From Calothrix sp. PCC 7716 (GTDB taxonomy: Bacteria > Cyanobacteriota > Cyanobacteriia > Cyanobacteriales > Nostocaceae), in contig NZ_AP025018.1 of assembly GCF_019977735.1 (NCBI RefSeq), forward strand, positions 992,001 to 1,056,000: a DNA stretch of 64,000 bases, written 5' to 3'. Below are positions 28,207-37,400 of the stretch, one piece after another. Position 1 is the stretch's first letter; the number at the start of each line of letters is the position of its first letter. The notes beneath the pieces are model-generated. The model did no database searches, was not told the origin of the DNA, and saw nothing but the letters and a program-made list of their open reading frames with translations. A program made the translations under genes and the position numbers.

Positions 28207-28617
28207 ATGGCAAAAACAGCTGAAGTAAAGAAATATCTAGCTTATTGGTTTCAGCTAGGCAAAAGTGTTATTATTAATAACGGAACAGCGACCTTGCTGC
28301 CCCGAAAAGTTTTAGCGGGTGATGGATATAGTGCAGAGTTTGAAGAATGTTGGCAAAAAATAGTAGAGGTGCCGAATATTTGTCATCTTGAAGGTACGCA
28401 TGAAACTATTGCCCAGCTTTTGCAACCCGAATGGGGAATTGAGTCCTGTGCGCGGTGCAATATGCCAGTTCCAATGCGACATGTGGGAATGCCATCTACA
28501 GCATGTCCTTGCTTTGATTTAGAAACTTGGCCAAACACGGAAATACCTGCACCACGAGGACCAGTTAACAGTCATGAAAAACTTTTTAGCATTCGTCATC
28601 GTTTGATGAAAAAATAG
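28207..28617 (+). CDS. conserved cyanobacterial protein with two Cys pairs
   Basis: A 136-residue soluble protein. The N-terminal half includes YWFQLGKSVIINNGTATLLP. The second half has Cys pairs in SCARCNMPVPM and TACPCFDLETWPN, spaced so that they could bind one zinc ion. It ends in a basic stretch. I recognise it as conserved in cyanobacteria but know no function. It converges on the peptide cluster that begins at 28691. Confidence 0.6.
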   Translation: MAKTAEVKKYLAYWFQLGKSVIINNGTATLLPRKVLAGDGYSAEFEECWQKIVEVPNICHLEGTHETIAQLLQPEWGIESCARCNMPVPMRHVGMPSTACPCFDLETWPNTEIPAPRGPVNSHEKLFSIRHRLMKK

Positions 28618-28690
28618 CAGTTTTGCTGTTGTGCGAACGCTTACAATTCGACCACGACTTTAGTTAGCAAAGTCTTACATTGTTTATATT

Positions 28691-29029
28691 TTACCTGTTT
28701 GGTCGATCAATAGCTCTAATTTTAACAATCTCCAAATCATAGTTTTTTCCCTCTCGTGAAATAGTTTTGACCTTAACTTTATCAAAGCCATCAAGAGCAT
28801 AATAAACATCAGCTGTAGGGTCTTCACCAATTGCAAGAGCTGTTCCTGTACCCTTTAGTCTAGTAACACCGTTCTTTTTAGTATTGAGTACAAGGTCTGT
28901 ATCAGTGAGAGCTAAAGAATTATTTCCCTTAGCGGATGCATTCGCTTCTATCACCGCACTGGCGCCACCTAGTATTAACTTGTTTTCATAAGTATTTCCT
29001 AAGTAGGATAAATCGTTGATTTGCATCAT
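28691..29029 (-). CDS. candidate exported peptide precursor 6 (double-Gly leader)
   Basis: A 112-residue small protein, last of the precursor series. From the second Met the leader reads MQINDLSYLGNTYENKLILG, with G at the next position, giving a Gly-Gly end before ASAVIEANASAKG. This matches the D-L-x-Y-L...GG leader of the neighbouring genes. The predicted core is 90 residues, rich in Ala, Lys, Asp and Thr, with no Cys. The C39 peptidase of the ABC exporter at 34454-37555 is the likely processing enzyme. What the released protein does is unknown. Confidence 0.65.
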   Translation of the reverse strand: MMQINDLSYLGNTYENKLILGGASAVIEANASAKGNNSLALTDTDLVLNTKKNGVTRLKGTGTALAIGEDPTADVYYALDGFDKVKVKTISREGKNYDLEIVKIRAIDRPNR

Positions 29030-29134
29030 GAATCGGTTTTTTGAATTAACTAAAGTTTACGGATTGACAAAATATCCAATATTTTAATTATCAGTACAAG
29101 ATGTGGTAGAAGCTAAAGCCTCGACCATGTAATA

Positions 29135-29479
29135 TCAGCCCTTTTCTGGGGGCAAATCTATTGCAATTACAAGACCAAGGGCAATAGCAGTGTTTTTGGA
29201 AACCAAGTATTTAAAATTATCTATACTAATTACAAGATCACCTGCGCCTGCAACTGCTACGCTAGCTGCAGAATTATTACCATTCGCGATAGCTACTCCT
29301 GTACCTATTGCAATGGCACCACCATTTTGTAGTTTTTTGGCAAAAGTGTCTGTAAATACATAGGTTTTGGGTGAAGACCCTGTAGCTAATGCGTTAGCTG
29401 CGACAATAGCTCTAGCAGAACCTAAAGTCAAATCGCTTTCTGAGATATTATCGAGATAAGACAAATCTACAATCTGCAT
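29135..29479 (-). CDS. candidate exported peptide precursor 5 (Gly-Ser leader)
   Basis: The likely start is the ATG at 29479 (MQIVDLSYLDNISESDLTLG); the frame opens five codons earlier. The leader is clearly of the same family, but the usual GG is Gly-Ser before ARAIVAANALATG. C39 peptidases usually tolerate GA and GS less well than GG. The core after cleavage is about 93 residues, very rich in Ala, Gly, Val and Asn (SVAVAGAGDLVISID). Its first residues (A-x-A-I-V-A-A-N-A) resemble those of precursor 6, so the two cores are related. Confidence 0.6.
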   Translation of the reverse strand: MQIVDLSYLDNISESDLTLGSARAIVAANALATGSSPKTYVFTDTFAKKLQNGGAIAIGTGVAIANGNNSAASVAVAGAGDLVISIDNFKYLVSKNTAIALGLVIAIDLPPEKG

Positions 29480-29586
29480 AGTTAAGGAACACACATTTTT
29501 AAGTAAAGCTAACTAAAATTAATCAACTAAGTTTACGTATGTGATGCTTGAGAAGTTATGTTTCGTGTCTACAAGATTAATTCGCC

Positions 29587-29784
29587 TTAATTGGTAGAAG
29601 AAACCGAAACATAGCCAGATTGAGAAGAGCGACTCGAATTACCATCAGATGAAACATTAACCGATATGTCCTGGCTAATCTCAGTTTGACCATTACCAGA
29701 TGCTTTAGCAACACTTTTGACTTCAGCAACAACCTTGCCATCTGGTGAGACTATTCTTTTAACTACAACTTCATGACGTTCCAT
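29587..29784 (-). CDS. leaderless small protein within the precursor series
   Basis: A 65-residue protein: a basic strand region (RHEVVVKRIVSPDGKVVAEV), then a Ser/Asn/Gly-rich tail with SSDGNSSRSSQSG. It lacks the D-L-x-Y-L leader and a GG site, so it is probably not processed by the C39 peptidase. Short SPDGKVxAE proteins with a Ser-rich tail are common in cyanobacteria, often near export genes, but I know no function. It could be a substrate of another kind or an immunity or chaperone factor. Confidence 0.5.
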   Translation of the reverse strand: MERHEVVVKRIVSPDGKVVAEVKSVAKASGNGQTEISQDISVNVSSDGNSSRSSQSGYVSVSSTN

Positions 29785-29961
29785 AATTTTACTGTCTTGT
29801 ATTGTTGGTTAATTTGAATTTTAAATTTTGAATTGTTAAGTAGTTACGCAAAATTAAGTATATATTTTTTCTATAAGCCCTATTGAATACTGAATACAGA
29901 ATTCAGGAGTATATAATTTATTTCGCACAAGTACTTATGCTCAAAAAGAATACGATGCAGT

Positions 29962-30300
29962 TCAAGATGCTGTAACTTGGATTAAAGATTTTGTGCTTGC
30001 AAAATTTGGGCTAGTTAGTACAAGTGTTTGAGATTTGCCGTCTAGACTTGAAATAAGATACCCAGACTCTCCAGTAGGTTCACTATCTAACTTAGAAACA
30101 GCATACCCTGAGTCAGAATAAACTTCTTTATGAGTATATTGTTCTAATGACGGTTCTAATGTGTTAGGAAAAAGCCTCGTAAATAACAAGTTTAAGTTTG
30201 GTTCTGCAATACTCAATGCTAAATTGAGTCCACCTTTGACCTCAGATTCCTCTGTTGTCTGTTGGCAAAAACTCAAATCAGATATTTTCAGTCTGCACAT
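29962..30300 (-). CDS. candidate exported peptide precursor 4 (repeat core)
   Basis: The start at 30300 is favoured by the ribosome site AAGG seven bases before the ATG; the frame is open 15 codons further. The leader is MCRLKISDLSFCQQTTEESE, then VKGG and the core LNLALSI. The leader is two residues longer before DL than in the other genes and has Phe-Cys where the others have Tyr-Leu. The core is about 88 residues and holds an imperfect internal repeat: SDSGYAVSKLDSEPTGESGY, then LISSLDGKS. The core differs completely from those of the other precursors. Confidence 0.6.
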   Translation of the reverse strand: MCRLKISDLSFCQQTTEESEVKGGLNLALSIAEPNLNLLFTRLFPNTLEPSLEQYTHKEVYSDSGYAVSKLDSEPTGESGYLISSLDGKSQTLVLTSPNFASTKSLIQVTAS

Positions 30301-30407
30301 AGTAAACCTTGCTGTACTATCAGCTAAGTTGACATATATCAACAAAAATGTTTGGCACCTACAGAAAAGAGTATTTGCAGGGTGCCTGTATACATTACTA
30401 GTCGGGA

Positions 30408-30677
30408 TTAATCAGAAGAAACAAAAGAAGCAGAAGAAGCAGAAACCGCAATTGAAGTATCTCCACCTGATGCGGTAGCAGCAGCCATAACAGAACTACG
30501 AGCTTTAGAATAACGAGGGTTACTAACTGCTAAATTCTTTAGAAAAGTAACCACACTGGTTGAACTGCCATAAGCTTGCGTCGAAAAACCAGAAATGGCT
30601 AGAGCGCTACCACCATTTACATGCATAGAACATGTTTCAGAGATGGAGTCCAAATAATCGATATCAGAAATTATCAT
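30408..30677 (-). CDS. candidate exported peptide precursor 3 (double-Gly leader)
   Basis: An 89-residue precursor. The leader is MIISDIDYLDSISETCSMHV followed by NGG. A GAAGG ribosome site precedes the ATG at 30677. The core starts SALAISGFSTQAYG and is about 66 residues, rich in Ser, Ala, Val and Thr (AVSASSASFVSSD at the end), with no Cys. Like the other members it has the D-I/L-x-Y-L motif near the N-terminus and a GG before the core. Low-complexity cores of this kind suit surface or adhesive proteins as well as bacteriocins. Confidence 0.65.
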   Translation of the reverse strand: MIISDIDYLDSISETCSMHVNGGSALAISGFSTQAYGSSTSVVTFLKNLAVSNPRYSKARSSVMAAATASGGDTSIAVSASSASFVSSD

Positions 30678-30746
30678 CTATAAGCCTTCGTCCGTGCTAT
30701 TAGCGCACGTTCATCTAAAAGTTTACTAGTGAATACCGTAACTCAA

Positions 30747-30803
30747 AACTCTCTTTTAGAAAAGGGAGTTTCAAATAGTTGCTCTGTTGAGAGCAACTAT
30801 TTG
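30747..30803. terminator. two hairpins between precursor genes
   Basis: CAAATAGTTGCTCT 30772-30785 pairs perfectly over 14 bases with 30790-30803 around a GTTG loop. Next to it AAACTCTCTTTT (from about 30747) pairs with AAAAGGGAGTTT with one G-T pair. Two strong hairpins in a row between precursors 2 and 3 suggest attenuation, processing or mRNA stabilisation within the series. Confidence 0.6.
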
Positions 30804-30835
30804 AGTTTCGCTGAAGCTAGGCAGACCGAATACTA

Positions 30836-31168
30836 TTAGTTAGCAGCAGCAACGAAAAGTCCACTTTGGCTAGAACCTTTTCCAGCAACAGCAAGCTGAT
30901 TTAATTCACCTTGAGTATTGCTGTCTTTACCTACGGCTTCATTCTCGAAAGCAAAAGTTGACGAATTGCCTTTAACATTGGAGTCAACTTTAATGTTTGC
31001 TTTCTTATTGAAATCAGCTTTTATGTTACTATCGAAGTTGAAGTCTATGTCGGATTTAATTTTTGTATCCAAGTCTTTTTTGAATTTAAAACTGTCCAAA
31101 TAGCCACCACCAACAATCTCAATTTCTTGGCTGACAGCTTCCAAGTAGTTTAAATCAGAAATAATCAT
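30836..31168 (-). CDS. candidate exported peptide precursor 2 (110 aa, duplicate)
   Basis: Leader MIISDLNYLEAVSQEIEIVG followed by G, then core GYLDSFKFKKDLD. A ribosome site AGGGAGA precedes the ATG. The core of about 89 residues has an alternating Asp/Lys/Asn pattern (SDIDFNFDSNIKADF, KKANIKVDSNVKGNS) and ends QSGLFVAAAN. It has no Cys. The gene differs from the copy at 31341-31673 at four bases that I count, three of them silent. The fourth gives Ser4 here against Ala4 there, inside the leader. Confidence 0.7.
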   Translation of the reverse strand: MIISDLNYLEAVSQEIEIVGGGYLDSFKFKKDLDTKIKSDIDFNFDSNIKADFNKKANIKVDSNVKGNSSTFAFENEAVGKDSNTQGELNQLAVAGKGSSQSGLFVAAAN

Positions 31169-31340
31169 CTATTTTCTCCCTAATTCATTGGGTTTGTGTG
31201 GAATTTGATAATCTCAGTACTGCTCGGTTAAGAATAAGAGCGTGATTCTTATCTAAGCAGTATTGAAAATCAAGTTTGCTCTAAGAATTGCTTCATTTGA
31301 AACAATTCTTGGAATTCACTTAAAGCTAGACCGGATACTA

Positions 31341-31673
31341 TTAATTAGCAGCAGCAACAAAAAGTCCACTTTGGCTAGAACCTTTTCCAGCAACAGCAAG
31401 TTGATTTAATTCACCTTGAGTATTGCTGTCTTTACCTACAGCTTCATTCTCGAAAGCAAAAGTTGACGAATTGCCTTTAACATTGGAGTCAACTTTAATG
31501 TTTGCTTTCTTATTGAAATCAGCTTTTATGTTACTATCGAAGTTGAAGTCTATGTCGGATTTAATTTTTGTATCCAAGTCTTTTTTGAATTTAAAACTGT
31601 CCAAATAGCCACCACCAACAATCTCAATTTCTTGGCTGACAGCTTCCAAGTAGTTTAAATCAGCAATAATCAT
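31341..31673 (-). CDS. candidate exported peptide precursor 1 (110 aa, duplicate)
   Basis: First of the series in the direction of transcription. The leader is MIIADLNYLEAVSQEIEIVG plus G, with the ribosome site AGGAGA before the ATG at 31673. The mature part is identical to that of precursor 2. The spacer between the two copies (31169-31340) holds a nested inverted repeat (CAGTACTGCT...AGCAGTATTG around AAGAAT/ATTCTT) and a second hairpin (AAGAATTG...CAATTCTT). Duplication with a preserved core suggests that dosage of this product matters, or that the copying is very recent. Confidence 0.7.
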   Translation of the reverse strand: MIIADLNYLEAVSQEIEIVGGGYLDSFKFKKDLDTKIKSDIDFNFDSNIKADFNKKANIKVDSNVKGNSSTFAFENEAVGKDSNTQGELNQLAVAGKGSSQSGLFVAAAN

Positions 31674-32026
31674 CTATTTTCTCCTGGGAATTACTAGCTA
31701 AAATTGAAGAATAATCGTTACAAGCAAAATCTTATATTGCTTGAACTTTTTACGAGCAGTTTTTCTTGCTCTTAATTTCTAATATAGCTAATTATTTGGA
31801 TAAGTCAATACTTTTTTGAATAATTTTTCATAGAATTTATCAATCAAAAAACACGAAAGTATTGTTGTCTAATTGATGTATTTAAATAAAAAATTAGCAA
31901 AGCAAAATAGGAACAATAATCATGTCATTGTCCAATTATTAAATAATGATTTTTTATTTTTATTGAAATCTTTTATTACGTTCTAAAAAGCAATATTTTA
32001 ATTAAATATTCAAGCTTAAAATTTAA
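31674..32026. other. intergenic region between PpiC gene and precursor series
   Basis: A 353-base AT-rich gap with no gene on either strand. It separates the transport/foldase genes from the precursor genes on the same strand and so probably holds a separate promoter for the precursors. Confidence 0.5.
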
Positions 32027-32806
32027 CTAAGCCATCTGAGGAATTTGTTCTTTAGCAAGTAAACTTGTATTTTCAGGTTGAATAAGTATTTCCAAAGCCT
32101 GTATTTGTTGCTTTAACCAATCTGAAAATAAGTCTAAAATAATTTTTTGACGTAACTCATCATTCAACTCCGGTTGAATGATTTCTTCCACCCAAATCAA
32201 ATGTATTCCCTTTGGAGTTGTAATCGGTTTAAGAATGGACGGTGCAGAAGCAGCAAATAGAGGCGCCGCAATTTCTGGACGAAATTCTTTACGATGCCGA
32301 AGTCCTTGATATCCACCTGCGCGCCTTCTTTCTGGTTCTTGAATAAATTGGCGAGCAATTTCAGCAAAAGTAATTTCGCCTTCTTCTATGGCATAAAAAA
32401 ATTCTAGGGCTAAGTCTCTATCCTCAAAAACGACTTCATAGGTTGCTGCTTTATCGTAATCGAGTCGGCGTTCGTAAAAGTACTTTTCTACATAAGGCGA
32501 AAACATGTGATTTGCTAACTTCCGAGAAAGAGCCTTATAGTGGACTAACTCTTCAAATTCCTTTACAGAGAGATGATGCTTTTCCAGCCATGACCAGGTA
32601 TCTTTAGCTTTTACAAGTTTTTTTTCTAACCGCAGTTTGTCACCCTCTTGTTGTATTTCATCTGGAGTAACTTCAACACCAGATTCCCACGCGACTTCAG
32701 TAATAATTCTTTTAGATGCTATGGCTTCTAAAACATCAGGGATTTGACAGGATAATTTTATATTATTAATGATGTCTGGAATAGAAATGGTAAGAATTTC
32801 TGACAT
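32027..32806 (-). CDS. PpiC-type peptidylprolyl isomerase of the export cluster
   Basis: A 259-residue protein with a SurA-like helical N-terminal region (about 1-105) and a parvulin-type PpiC domain (about 110-215). The latter is seen in ITFAEIARQFIQEPERRRAG, GYQGLRHRKEF and ITTPKGIHLIWVEEI. There is no signal peptide, so it should act in the cytoplasm, perhaps keeping precursors in an export-competent form. PpiC or SurA-like genes often accompany C39 exporter and HlyD genes in cyanobacterial bacteriocin-type clusters. It lies 43 bases after the HlyD gene. Confidence 0.85.
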   Translation of the reverse strand: MSEILTISIPDIINNIKLSCQIPDVLEAIASKRIITEVAWESGVEVTPDEIQQEGDKLRLEKKLVKAKDTWSWLEKHHLSVKEFEELVHYKALSRKLANHMFSPYVEKYFYERRLDYDKAATYEVVFEDRDLALEFFYAIEEGEITFAEIARQFIQEPERRRAGGYQGLRHRKEFRPEIAAPLFAASAPSILKPITTPKGIHLIWVEEIIQPELNDELRQKIILDLFSDWLKQQIQALEILIQPENTSLLAKEQIPQMA

Positions 32807-32849
32807 AACGTAATTCCTCTAATAAATTTGTGATTCGTTCTTCGCAATG

Positions 32850-34391
32850 CTACATTTCCAAACCTCCTTTTTGTAGCTTCTTGAATGGGTCTAAAACAAA
32901 ATCAATCACGCGACGCTGACGAATGATGACTTCAGCAGTTGCAGTCTGACCTGCGGTTAATGGAATGCGTTTATTACCGTTTTGGACATACTGCTGTTCT
33001 AAGGCAATTTCTAAGTCATAGGTTTCAATAGTTCCTCCAGGCGCCTGAATCACTTTTGAGTCGGGAGAAATTCGTGCGACTTTGCCAGGTACTATTCCAT
33101 AATCCTGGAATGGATAAGCATCAAACTTGATTTTCACTGGCATTCCTACTTTCAAAAAGCCGCTATCTTGACTTGGCATACTCGCTTTAAGTATGTAAGC
33201 TACATTTTTTGGTGCAATTTGAGCAACTCTTTGACCGGGTTGTACGACTGTTCCGGGTTTGCTAAATGGCAATTCAAAAATGATTCCGTTAACGGGAGAC
33301 CTAACTATTCTTTGCTGTAACTGAAGCTTCAACGATGTCATTTGGCTAGCAGTTTGAGCAATAGCTGATTGATTTGCTGTAATTTGCGCTTGTAAGTCTT
33401 TGAGTTGTTGTTCATTTTTCAAAACAGCAAGCTTGCCATTTTTTTGCAAACTACTATAGCTGTCCTGCACTTCTTGCAATCGAAGGAAAGCCTGTTTAAT
33501 GTCAGACTCAAGCTGCCTAACTGTTGTTTGATAGCGACTTTTCTCTTCACCTAAGCGTAATTGTGCTTGTTTAAAATCAGATAAACTTTTTTGATAGATG
33601 CGCTTACTTTCTTGTGCTTCTTTTTTGAGTTGGTCAATCTGCATCGCTGAAACGGCACCATCTTTGACCAGATTATTAAAACGTTCGACTTGTTTTGAAT
33701 CAATACTCAAGCGGTTCTTAGATGCTTCTTGGTCATTAAGAGTGACCATTATCTGCTGCTCTACTTGATTAACTAATGCTTGTTTCTCTAGCTTTTGTAG
33801 GTTATATGTACTTTGTTTTGCATCAAGATTTTGCTTTGCTTGATTGATTTGGGAAAGTTTTTCTGATTCTTGGGATTTATTCTGCTGTTGGGTAACGTTG
33901 ATTGTCAATTGTATTTGATTCTTGAGAATATGGAGTTGCGCTCGCTGATTTTGCAGTCCAGACAGCTTTGCCTCTGTCTCTTCAATTTGGGTTCGCAGGA
34001 TTTCTGAATCTAATTCCAACAGCACCTGCCCAGCTAGTACGTTTTCACCTTCCTTGACTTTGACCGCTTTGACAGTTCCACCAACTTCAGAATCCAATTT
34101 TTGCGTAGCACCTTTGGGTTCTACTCGTCCTCTGGCACTTCCTGTCTCATCTACTTTGGAGTACATTGACCAAGGTAAGAATAAAACACCAAAGCCTAGT
34201 AAGACGTACAGTAAACTGCGCGTCCAAACTCTTGGTAATGCATCGAGTAATTCTTCACTACCGTGGAATAAATCTTTACTATCATCAAATGTTTCTACTG
34301 GGTCACGAATTGGATAATTGTCTGCGTGCATATCACTTTGATACTGGTCGTGTTCCTCTTGAATAAGAGGATATTGAGATGGTTGAGACAT
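32850..34391 (-). CDS. HlyD-family membrane fusion protein
   Basis: A 513-residue periplasmic adaptor. A single membrane segment lies at about residues 58-78 (LLYVLLGFGVLFLPW). A lipoyl/barrel half-motif follows (VDETGSARGRVEPKG, GGTVKAVKVKEGENVLAGQV), then a long coiled-coil hairpin (about 135-375). The second half of the lipoyl motif (RIVRSPVNGIIFEL, KPGTVVQPGQ) and the C-terminal beta-barrel complete it. It should link the inner-membrane ABC exporter to an outer-membrane TolC-type channel, which is not encoded here. It lies between the exporter and the PpiC gene with short gaps. Confidence 0.92.
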   Translation of the reverse strand: MSQPSQYPLIQEEHDQYQSDMHADNYPIRDPVETFDDSKDLFHGSEELLDALPRVWTRSLLYVLLGFGVLFLPWSMYSKVDETGSARGRVEPKGATQKLDSEVGGTVKAVKVKEGENVLAGQVLLELDSEILRTQIEETEAKLSGLQNQRAQLHILKNQIQLTINVTQQQNKSQESEKLSQINQAKQNLDAKQSTYNLQKLEKQALVNQVEQQIMVTLNDQEASKNRLSIDSKQVERFNNLVKDGAVSAMQIDQLKKEAQESKRIYQKSLSDFKQAQLRLGEEKSRYQTTVRQLESDIKQAFLRLQEVQDSYSSLQKNGKLAVLKNEQQLKDLQAQITANQSAIAQTASQMTSLKLQLQQRIVRSPVNGIIFELPFSKPGTVVQPGQRVAQIAPKNVAYILKASMPSQDSGFLKVGMPVKIKFDAYPFQDYGIVPGKVARISPDSKVIQAPGGTIETYDLEIALEQQYVQNGNKRIPLTAGQTATAEVIIRQRRVIDFVLDPFKKLQKGGLEM

Positions 34392-34453
34392 AATTCGAGG
34401 TGTGAAGTATGTGAAATATTAGTAAGAACGGAGGGTTCAGGCGCCTTTTTGAG

Positions 34454-37400
34454 CTACCCGGCTTGGGCTAATTGTTGTTGGTTGAGGTAGTAATAATGAC
34501 CTTTTTTGGCAATTAATTCATCGTGAGTACCGCTTTCTACGAGTACACCGTGGTCTAATACTAAGATTAGGTCTGCGTTACGGACGGTAGAGAGACGATG
34601 GGCGATGATTATGCTGGTACGTCCTTTAAGAATAGTTTTGAAATTATTTTGAATAATGCGTTCTGATTCCGCGTCGAGGTGACTGGTTGCTTCGTCCAAT
34701 AGTATTAAGCGAGGATTGCCAAGCAATGCGCGTGCAATTGCCAGACGTTGACGTTGTCCACCAGACAGCATCCCCCCACCTTCACCGATTTGAGTTTCAT
34801 AACCTAGTGGCTGTTTTTGAATAAATTCATCAGCACCTGCCAAAGAAGCTGCTTTAACTATTTCTTCTAAAGATGCTTCTGGATGAGCTATGGCAATATT
34901 TTCGCGAATCGTACCACCAAACAAAAACGTGTCTTGGTCTACAACTCCAACTTGAGAACGGAGCGATTTCAAAGATATATGGTTAACATCATATCCATCA
35001 ATGGTAACTTTGCCATCAGTCGCAGGGTATAAACCTAAAATTAATTTACCTAATGTTGTTTTGCCAGAACCACTGCGTCCGACCAAAGCCACGATTTGTT
35101 CAGGCTTAATTTCAAAATTGAGGTTTTCTAGGACATTAGTATCACTTTCTTTGTGATAGCGGAAAGTAACGTTATGAAAGCCAATCTTGCCTTTTAACCG
35201 ACCTAATGATTTACGAGGCTTATTTTGTAAGTCTTCTTCTGGTTCTGCTTCTAGAACATCATTAAGACGTTCGACGGAAATAAAAATTTCTTGAAAATGA
35301 TTCCATAGTACAGAAAATCGTTGCAATGGACCTAAGACATTACCAATTAACATATTGAACGCCACTAATTGTCCAAGGGTGAGTTCACCGTTAATTACCT
35401 GCCATGCGCCAAACCACATTATTCCTGTACTTACAAACGTTTCGATGACACCACTAATTACAGATAATCGGATGCCAAGGACTTCAGCCGAGAAAGATTT
35501 TTTGACTACATTATTTAGTAGTTCTTCCCAACGCCAACGTACTGTTTGCTCAATTGCTAACGAACGGATAGTACGGATTCCTGTTAGGGATTCTATCAGG
35601 TAGCTATTTTCTTCGGCGCCTGCATTAAATATCTCTCTCGAAATCCGGCGCAAAATACTCGTACTAGCCAGTGCCAGTATGAAAAATGGCGGCACCGTTA
35701 ACAGCACAAATAACGTCATCTTCCAGCTATAAGACAACATTACGCCCAAATAGACAAAAAATGAGAGTAAATCGAGCATGATTGATAGAGTCTCACCAGT
35801 CAAGAAAGCTTGGATTTTCTGGTTTTCTTGGATACGAGAGACAATATCTCCGACGTAACGCGACTCGAAATAAGACAGGGGTAAGCGGAAAGTATGTTTG
35901 ATAAAACCTATAACTAAAGCAAGGCTGACGCGCGTAGCCGTATGGTCTAGCAGATACGTCCGTACTGCGTTCATGGCAATGCGGAACAATCCAAATAAAA
36001 TCATCCCCAAACCAATGGCGTTTAAGGTGCTAACACTGCGTTGCACAAGCACTCGGTCGAGTAGCAACTGGGTAAATACTGGCGTTATCAACCCAAATAT
36101 TTGCATCAATACCGAAGCGATGAAGATTTCAAATAATACCTTGTAATGGGGTTTAACTAATTCAAAAAACTTCCACAGCCCAGTACTATCGTCCTTGGCG
36201 TTTTTTAGGGCAGTCGTGGGTTGCAGTAACAACGCATACCCTGTCCAATCTTTTTGAAATTCCTTTGGTGTGAGAATACGTTGTCCAACGGCAGGGTCGC
36301 CGACAATTACCCGTTTTTTGGTAATTTCATAAACAACAATAAAATGTTTGCCCTCCCAATGGGCAATTGCTGGAAGTGGCTGTTCTGCTAATTTGTCGAG
36401 AGTTGCTTTGACTGGACGTGTCGCAAAACCTAAGCTTTCGGCAACGTTGGCAACCGCGCGTAGAGAGGCGCCACTGCGGTTGGCATTTGTCATATCCCGC
36501 AACCGATTGATACTAAAGCGCTTACCCCAATAGTTACCAATCATTACCAAACAAGCGGCGCCGCAATCAGAGGCGCTGTGTTGGGCATAAAAAGGATATT
36601 GTCGGGTCAATCGTCCCCACCAATGTCCCATTGCCACCTTGGGACTGGGAAAATAAGGGCGCGATTTTTTTGGCTTTTGTTGAGTTGAATGATAGCTTTG
36701 CGGAAAGGGAATTACCTTTTGATGAAGAGAACTAGTATCTCTAACACTTTCTGTTTCTATAATATTTGCTGCTGCTGACCTTCTTTTGCGTGGCTTTTGT
36801 TGAGAGAAAACAGGTTTATCATCGGGCGCCCCAAATTGTGCTAATTCATAACAGTGTTCAAGTGCTGTTTGGTAATCGCTATTTTTCAGAGCATATACAG
36901 TTGTTGGTTGTTCTATGAGCCAATAACCTTGTTTTGGATTGGTACAAATTTTACCTGGCGTTTGGGAAGTTCCGTTGCTATGCTGAAGATGCCCAACCCG
37001 TATCATCAGCATGTTGCAATCAGTAAAGACCTGCTTTGTCTCTGATGCGGTAATATCAAGTCGCTCGAACAGCGATAAAGCTTCAAGCATTCCTGGCGCC
37101 AGTGATGGAGAGTTGGGAAAATTAGAGTTTTGACGGCATAAGAGTATTAAATCCCAAATTTCTGCTTGTTTATAAAGCTTGTCGCGAACTTCAGGATACT
37201 GTGTCATCAACGGTTGCAACGTCTCTAAACTGAGGTAACATACCCTCAAGTTATGCGAAGCTCTCGCTACATACGAACTAAATTCGTCTTCATTAAAAAG
37301 AGTTGCCTCTCCAAATGATGCTCCTTCTGACAAAGTTGTTATTAAATTCTCCAAGTCGTCTAAAAGTCTAACTCTACCTGCAAGGACAATATAAATACCT

